Positions 59,503-64,000 of a DNA stretch of 64,000 nucleotides are shown piece by piece (position 1 is the first letter of the stretch; each line of letters opens with the position of its first letter). The position numbers and the translations under genes were made by a program. The notes beneath the pieces were generated by a model that had not been told where the DNA came from, ran no database searches, and was given only the letters and a program-made list of their open reading frames with translations. Origin of the DNA: Mucilaginibacter tundrae (GTDB taxonomy: Bacteria; Bacteroidota; Bacteroidia; Sphingobacteriales; Sphingobacteriaceae); the NCBI RefSeq assembly GCF_013408825.1, contig NZ_JACCBZ010000006.1:310001-374000 (forward strand), written 5' to 3'.

Positions 59503-61875
59503 ATGTTTGTAATAAAAAGAGACGGAAAAAGAGAAACGGTAAAATTTGACAAGATTACCGCACGCATAGAGAAACTATGCTATGGGTTTCATTTGGTTGA
59601 CCCAATTGATGTGGCTAAAAAGGTGATTGAAGGTTTGTTTGATGGTGTTACCACCTCCGAACTGGATAACCTTGCTGCCGAAACCGCTGCTTCGTTAACT
59701 ACCAAGCATCCGGATTATGCATTGCTGGCATCGCGCATCGCGGTATCAAACTTGCATAAAAACACCATTAAATCTTTCTCCGAAACGATGCGCAAGCTAT
59801 ATGAGTATGTGGATGAGAAAACAGGCAAAAATTCGTCGTTAATAGCAGAAGATGTTTGGCAAGTAATACAGGATAATGCTGAATTGCTAGACAGCACTAT
59901 CATTTATGATCGTGACTTTGGTTTTGATTACTTCGGCTTCAAAACGCTTGAGAAATCGTACCTGTTAAAAGTTGAAGGTAAAATAGTAGAACGCCCTCAG
60001 CATTTATTTATGCGTGTATCGGTTGGCATCCATAAAGAGGATATCGAAAGCGCCATCAAAACATATCATTTAATGAGTGAGCGCTGGTTTACGCACGCTA
60101 CCCCTACTCTTTTCAATGCAGGTACTCCAAAACCTCAAATGTCGTCATGCTTTTTATTAACCATGAAGGATGACAGCATTGAAGGTATTTACGATACATT
60201 AAAACAAACCGCTAAAATCTCCCAAAGCGCCGGTGGTATTGGCTTAAGCATCCACAATGTAAGGGCTACCGGCTCGTACATCAGCGGTACAAATGGCACC
60301 AGCAACGGTATTATCCCAATGCTTAAAGTATTTAACGATACTGCCCGTTATGTAGATCAGGGTGGTGGTAAACGTAAAGGCGCTTTCGCTATTTATTTAG
60401 AGCCTTGGCATGCAGATGTGTTTGACTTCTTAGACCTTCGTAAAAACCATGGTAAAGAGGAAATGCGTGCACGCGACTTATTCTATGCACTTTGGGTTTC
60501 TGACCTATTTATGCGCCGTGTTGAAGCTAATGAAGAGTGGAGCTTATTCTGTCCGCACGAAGCACCGGGATTAGCTGATTGCTGGGGTAAAGAATTTGAG
60601 GCCCTATACGAAAGATACGAAAAAGAAGGCCGTGCCCGCAGAACGGTAAAAGCACAGGAACTTTGGTTCGCGATATTAGATGCCCAGGTAGAAACCGGTA
60701 CACCATACTTGTTATACAAGGATGCTGCTAACGGTAAATCAAATCAGCAAAACTTAGGTACCATAAAAAGCTCGAACTTATGTACCGAGATTATGGAGTA
60801 TACCGATGCTAACGAAGTTGCGGTTTGTAACCTTGCATCATTAGCATTACCAAGATATATTCAGAACGGTGTATTTGATCATAACAAATTATACGAGGTT
60901 ACTTACCAGGCTGCTATCAACCTGAACAAGATCATCGATAATAATTACTACCCTGTTGAGGAAGCTCGTTACTCAAACTTACGTCACCGCCCTATTGGTT
61001 TAGGTGTACAAGGTTTGGCTGATACCTTTATCCAACTACGTATGCCGTTTGAAAGCGACGAAGCTAAAAAACTGAACATCGAAATATTTGAAACCATCTA
61101 TTTCGCTGCGATGACTGCTTCTAAAGATCTTGCTATAAAAGATGGCGCTTACGAAACTTTCAAAGGCTCACCATTATCACAAGGAAAATTCCAATTCGAT
61201 CTTTGGAATGTAAAACCAGAAAGCGGCCGTTGGGATTGGGAAAACCTGCGTTTAGATGTAATGAACCATGGTGTGCGTAATTCATTATTGGTTGCGCCTA
61301 TGCCAACAGCTTCAACCTCACAAATATTGGGTAACAACGAGTGCTTTGAGCCTTATACCTCAAACATCTACACCCGTCGTGTATTGAGCGGTGAGTTCAT
61401 CGTGGTAAACAAATACTTATTGCGTGATCTAGTTAATCGTGGCCTCTGGGATACCGAGATGAAAGATAAGATCATCACAGCAAACGGATCAATCCAGGAG
61501 ATCGCTGAAATCCCTGCTGACGTAAAAGAACTTTACAAAACAGTTTGGGAAATAAAAATGCGCAGCATTATTGACATGGCTGCTGACCGTGGCGCTTATG
61601 TTTGCCAGTCGCAATCATTAAACTTGTTCATCAATGCGCCTAATGCTTCTAAACTAACTTCAATGCATTTCTACGCATGGAAGAAAGGTTTAAAAACTGG
61701 TATGTACTACCTGCGTACACAAGCAGCGTCGCAAGCGGTTAAATTTACTGTTGAGAACCAGGGCGGCAAAAACATGGATGCGGTAATACCAGAAGTGGTT
61801 GCAGAATTGACTAACGATGTACCTGCCGGCCCGTCATGCTCAATGGAAGAAGGCTGCGTAACTTGCTCTGCATAA
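59503..61875 (+). CDS. nrdA: Ribonucleoside-diphosphate reductase, alpha subunit (class Ia)
   Basis: Reduces ribonucleotides to deoxyribonucleotides. 790 residues. The N-terminal ATP cone (residues 1-90: [20 protein letters not shown]) gives the dATP on/off control. Catalytic residues: Cys in [18 protein letters not shown] (Asn, Cys and Glu). The tyrosine relay is in the C-terminal half; the redox Cys pair is at the very end (GCVTC). Electrons come from thioredoxin or glutaredoxin. Ends with a long hairpin terminator. Confidence 0.96.
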   Translation: MFVIKRDGKRETVKFDKITARIEKLCYGFHLVDPIDVAKKVIEGLFDGVTTSELDNLAAETAASLTTKHPDYALLASRIAVSNLHKNTIKSFSETMRKLYEYVDEKTGKNSSLIAEDVWQVIQDNAELLDSTIIYDRDFGFDYFGFKTLEKSYLLKVEGKIVERPQHLFMRVSVGIHKEDIESAIKTYHLMSERWFTHATPTLFNAGTPKPQMSSCFLLTMKDDSIEGIYDTLKQTAKISQSAGGIGLSIHNVRATGSYISGTNGTSNGIIPMLKVFNDTARYVDQGGGKRKGAFAIYLEPWHADVFDFLDLRKNHGKEEMRARDLFYALWVSDLFMRRVEANEEWSLFCPHEAPGLADCWGKEFEALYERYEKEGRARRTVKAQELWFAILDAQVETGTPYLLYKDAANGKSNQQNLGTIKSSNLCTEIMEYTDANEVAVCNLASLALPRYIQNGVFDHNKLYEVTYQAAINLNKIIDNNYYPVEEARYSNLRHRPIGLGVQGLADTFIQLRMPFESDEAKKLNIEIFETIYFAAMTASKDLAIKDGAYETFKGSPLSQGKFQFDLWNVKPESGRWDWENLRLDVMNHGVRNSLLVAPMPTASTSQILGNNECFEPYTSNIYTRRVLSGEFIVVNKYLLRDLVNRGLWDTEMKDKIITANGSIQEIAEIPADVKELYKTVWEIKMRSIIDMAADRGAYVCQSQSLNLFINAPNASKLTSMHFYAWKKGLKTGMYYLRTQAASQAVKFTVENQGGKNMDAVIPEVVAELTNDVPAGPSCSMEEGCVTCSA

Positions 61876-61902
61876 CATTTTTTTGAGTACCTGTTAAGAT
61901 TT

Positions 61903-61974
61903 AATCCGTAGTTAATAATTAATAGTTAAAGCTATAATTATTTTCTACGGCTTTGTTTTTACTACGGATTTTTT
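61903..61974 (+). terminator. Long hairpin terminator of the nrd operon
   Basis: AATCCGTAGT (61903-61912) and ACTACGGATT (61961-61970) form the base of a long stem-loop, followed by TTTT. It lies 27 bases after the nrdA stop. Confidence 0.65.
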
Positions 61975-62003
61975 ACTACTTTTAGGCATTCAACCTCATT
62001 CGT

Positions 62004-62771
62004 ATGTATCATATATTCAATGCAGTAGTCTATAAAAAATCCATTAAATCAATAATTTTAACAACTTTAATCGTTTTATTACATACATCTGTAAATGCAC
62101 AAATGTATTCTGCCACAGATGCTCCAAAACGTAACAACGGAGGCTTGACGTATGGCGGTGATGGTGGCGGCAGCGGAGGAAGTGGCGGCGGAAGTTTTGG
62201 CGGCACCTGGGCCATTTCGTTAAGTGGTGGTTATGATGTACCTACGGGTAATTTAGGTACCACATTTAAAGCAGCGCCAACTTTTAGTTTTAGCGTACTT
62301 CGCAATTATGGTAATTTTACTTTTAATACCACAATTGGCTACGTATCGTACAAACCAAAACTGGATACTTTTTATTTTTATGGAAATGATCCAACCCAGG
62401 GCTATGCGCAATATGGCAATTTCAGTTCACTAGAAGTTTATTTAGGCGCTGCATATAATATTCAGGTTACTGATAATGCCAAAGTATATTTTGGATTAAA
62501 CCTTGGAAGTTATTATAATTTCTTTACCGTAACCACCAATGATGGCCAGGGCGATATAAACACATTAAATACAACTGAAGAGCAATCCTACATCGCGCCG
62601 AAGATAGGTGTAGATTTTATGGTGAGCGATAATCTTAGTTTAGGTTTGGAAGCTAAATATAACTTCATGCTGTCATCTGATTCAGGTACCGGGGATGCAT
62701 ATGATTCTGGTTACAGCACAACTGTAAACAAATCATTTTCGGGTAATGTAGCGTTAACTTATCATTTTTAG
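62004..62771 (+). CDS. Outer-membrane beta-barrel protein with Gly-rich N-terminus
   Basis: 255 residues. The N-terminal leader has a hydrophobic core (SIILTTLIVLLHTSVNAQ) with cleavage near residue 32. A Gly-rich linker (YGGDGGGSGGSGGGSFGG, residues about 50-68) comes before a barrel of alternating strands (WAISLSGGYDVPTGNLGTTF, AAYNIQVTDNAKVYFGLNLG), ending in aromatic residues (ALTYHF). Function unknown; the barrel sits in the outer membrane. Its stop overlaps the start of the next gene. Confidence 0.78.
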   Translation: MYHIFNAVVYKKSIKSIILTTLIVLLHTSVNAQMYSATDAPKRNNGGLTYGGDGGGSGGSGGGSFGGTWAISLSGGYDVPTGNLGTTFKAAPTFSFSVLRNYGNFTFNTTIGYVSYKPKLDTFYFYGNDPTQGYAQYGNFSSLEVYLGAAYNIQVTDNAKVYFGLNLGSYYNFFTVTTNDGQGDINTLNTTEEQSYIAPKIGVDFMVSDNLSLGLEAKYNFMLSSDSGTGDAYDSGYSTTVNKSFSGNVALTYHF

Positions 62772-62989
62772 TGATCGATCCAAAACACGAAACAGTATAC
62801 TGCGAACGCTGCAAAGCTCCATTTGAATGCAAGGCAAACTCATTTACCAAATGCCAATGCGCCAAAGTGCAGTTAACATTGAATGAAACCCAATATGTAA
62901 GTGAACTGTTTGACGGCTGCTTATGTGCCAATTGTTTGTTGGAATTACAAAAGGAATATCAAGAAATTTTAAAAACCCGAAGTAATTAG
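62771..62989 (+). CDS. Cysteine-rich CWC-type small protein
   Basis: 72 residues, GTG start at 62771, sharing one base with the TAG of the barrel gene, so translation is coupled. The sequence has CERCKAPFECKA, then CQC and CLCANCLLE, giving four Cys pairs as in Cys-rich CWC proteins, which bind zinc or an iron-sulfur site. The role is unknown. Cytoplasmic. Confidence 0.75.
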   Translation: MIDPKHETVYCERCKAPFECKANSFTKCQCAKVQLTLNETQYVSELFDGCLCANCLLELQKEYQEILKTRSN

Positions 62990-63071
62990 CAAATGACGCG
63001 AACATCGCCCTTTTCGCAGTTTCAGCCAAAATAATTATCTTCGCTCCCCGAAAACGAATTTATTAAGCTTC

Positions 63072-63815
63072 ATGAAATTATTAGAAGGAAAAACCGCGCT
63101 GATCACAGGCGCGTCAAAAGGCATAGGCCGTACAATAGCCGAAAAGTTTGCTGAACATGGTGCCAACGTAGCCTTTACCTATTTATCGTCTGTTGAAAAA
63201 GGACAGGCATTAGAGCAGGAATTGCAAAGCCACGGCACAAAAGTAAAAGGCTATCGTTCTGATGCTTCTAAGTTTGATGAGGCTGAAAAATTAATAGCTG
63301 ATATTATTGCCGATTTCGGCACGCTAAATATTGTGGTTAACAATGCCGGCATAACCAAAGATGGTTTGCTAATGCGCATGACCGAGGAGCAATGGGATGA
63401 AGTGATGGATGTAAACCTGAAATCAATATTCAACGTTACCAAAGCGGCATCAAAAATCATGATGAAAAACCGTGATGGCGTATTTATTAACATGAGTTCG
63501 GTTGTTGGTGTGCAGGGTAATGCCGGCCAGGCTAATTACGCGGCATCGAAGGCCGGTATCATTGGCTTCTCTAAATCAATTGCTAAAGAATTAGGTTCAA
63601 GAAATATACGTACTAACGTGGTAGCACCGGGCTTTATCCGCACCGAAATGACTGAGGTATTAGACCCTAAGGTGGTTGAAGGCTGGGCACAGGCCATCCC
63701 GCTTAAACGTGCCGGCGAAACAGCTGATGTGGCTAATGCTTGTGTTTTCCTGGCATCGGATATGGCAACTTATATCACCGGGCAGGTTATCCGGGTTGAT
63801 GGTGGGATGTTGTAG
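63072..63815 (+). CDS. fabG: 3-Oxoacyl-ACP reductase
   Basis: NADPH-dependent reduction of 3-oxoacyl-ACP to 3-hydroxyacyl-ACP in fatty acid synthesis; short-chain dehydrogenase. 247 residues, the usual length. Coenzyme loop TGASKGIG at residues 11-18, NNAG follows, catalytic Ser in MSSVVG and YxxxK in YAASKAG. C-terminal GQVIRVDGGML is typical of FabG. A hairpin terminator follows. Confidence 0.93.
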   Translation: MKLLEGKTALITGASKGIGRTIAEKFAEHGANVAFTYLSSVEKGQALEQELQSHGTKVKGYRSDASKFDEAEKLIADIIADFGTLNIVVNNAGITKDGLLMRMTEEQWDEVMDVNLKSIFNVTKAASKIMMKNRDGVFINMSSVVGVQGNAGQANYAASKAGIIGFSKSIAKELGSRNIRTNVVAPGFIRTEMTEVLDPKVVEGWAQAIPLKRAGETADVANACVFLASDMATYITGQVIRVDGGML

Positions 63816-63906
63816 GATAGAGATTAGAGGTTAGTGGTTAGAGACTAGTTTCTTATAATATTAAATAAAACTCAACTTCTCCTTTCAAGATACATAATTC
63901 ATAAAT

Positions 63907-63946
63907 AAACAGCATATTTGGTTTACCGGATATGCTGTTTTTATTT
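63907..63946. terminator. Hairpin terminator between fabG and the next gene
   Basis: AACAGCATAT pairs with ATATGCTGTT across a 12-base loop, with T-runs on both strands. It stands about 90 bases after fabG and 2 bases after the likely stop of the convergent gene at the window edge. Confidence 0.75.
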
Positions 63947-63947
63947 T

Positions 63948-64000
63948 CTATAACATGGGGAGCGGTTTCAGGATGGTGGGCTTTGGCTTGCCTGCTGTTA
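63948..64000 (-). CDS. C-terminus of a gene running out of the window
   Basis: On the minus strand the last 16 codons read TAGKPKPTILKPLPML, then TAG. The stop is at the edge of a terminator hairpin, as for a convergent gene. Too short to identify. Confidence 0.4.
   Translation of the reverse strand, partial: TAGKPKPTILKPLPML

Noticed and set aside
1..64000. CRISPR arrays, rRNA and tRNA genes
   Set aside because: No regularly spaced direct repeats, no rRNA-like sequence and no tRNA cloverleaf were noticed; a tRNA finder was not run.

Overview
The window is chromosomal DNA of a Bacteroidota bacterium, most likely a Sphingobacteriaceae member close to Mucilaginibacter or Pedobacter. Several features point there: paired M16-like proteins, DUF2911, DUF3810 and DUF1579 proteins, a TonB-dependent receptor with a carboxypeptidase-regulatory N-terminus, Bacteroidota promoter motifs (TAnnTTTG with TTG about 20 bases upstream), and many short intergenic inverted repeats of types common in this order. 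The genus is inferred from these features; no search was run. No rRNA, tRNA, CRISPR array, prophage or classical transposase was seen.

Layout. 1-7.6 kb: end of a KAS III gene, a cysE-cysM type cysteine operon, two M16-like proteins without the zinc motif, a secreted esterase and an XRE-GAF regulator. 7.9-14.7 kb: a carbohydrate block of a GT4 glycosyltransferase fused to a glycosidase-like domain, a second GT4 enzyme, an APC permease and a GH130 enzyme. 14.8-24.2 kb: housekeeping genes (DUF58, trxA, MgtC, an outer-membrane barrel, dapD, a GT4, a TsaC-type enzyme, a CCA-type tRNA nucleotidyltransferase, miaA). 24.3-38.8 kb: a Tat-exported phospholipase C, two ArnT-like membrane glycosyltransferases, an ECF sigma operon and several secreted or lipid-anchored proteins of unknown role. 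40-44.1 kb: tyrosine catabolism (a fumarylacetoacetase-family enzyme, divergent from homogentisate dioxygenase and 4-hydroxyphenylpyruvate dioxygenase). 44.3-57.9 kb: leuS, a TonB-dependent receptor, a membrane MutS homologue, rlmH, a beta-hydroxylase, a cation efflux protein, a dicarboxylate/amino-acid symporter, sucD and msrB. 57.9-62 kb: a cobalamin riboswitch followed by class Ia ribonucleotide reductase (nrdB, nrdA). 62-64 kb: a barrel protein, a Cys-rich small protein, fabG and the tail of a convergent gene.

The most unusual object is inside leuS. A 468-bp segment (45912-46379) with perfect 22-bp terminal inverted repeats carries a DUF559 (PD-(D/E)XK-like) nuclease domain. It is inserted exactly in frame (156 codons), and the synthetase stays open from end to end with its signature motifs intact. 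The same terminal repeat bounds two roughly 92-bp intergenic elements in this window (31087 and 37977). Together they suggest a family of nuclease-bearing and short non-autonomous palindromic elements that can enter essential proteins without breaking them. A second short repeat-derived in-frame insert lies earlier in the same leuS.

Other points of interest are an aromatic-residue-containing 35-codon leader ORF behind a good promoter upstream of the tyrosine genes, a 34-codon ORF with its own terminator at 36111-36250, an operator-like palindrome cluster upstream of the glycosyltransferase block, and an array of alternative hairpins upstream of the symporter.
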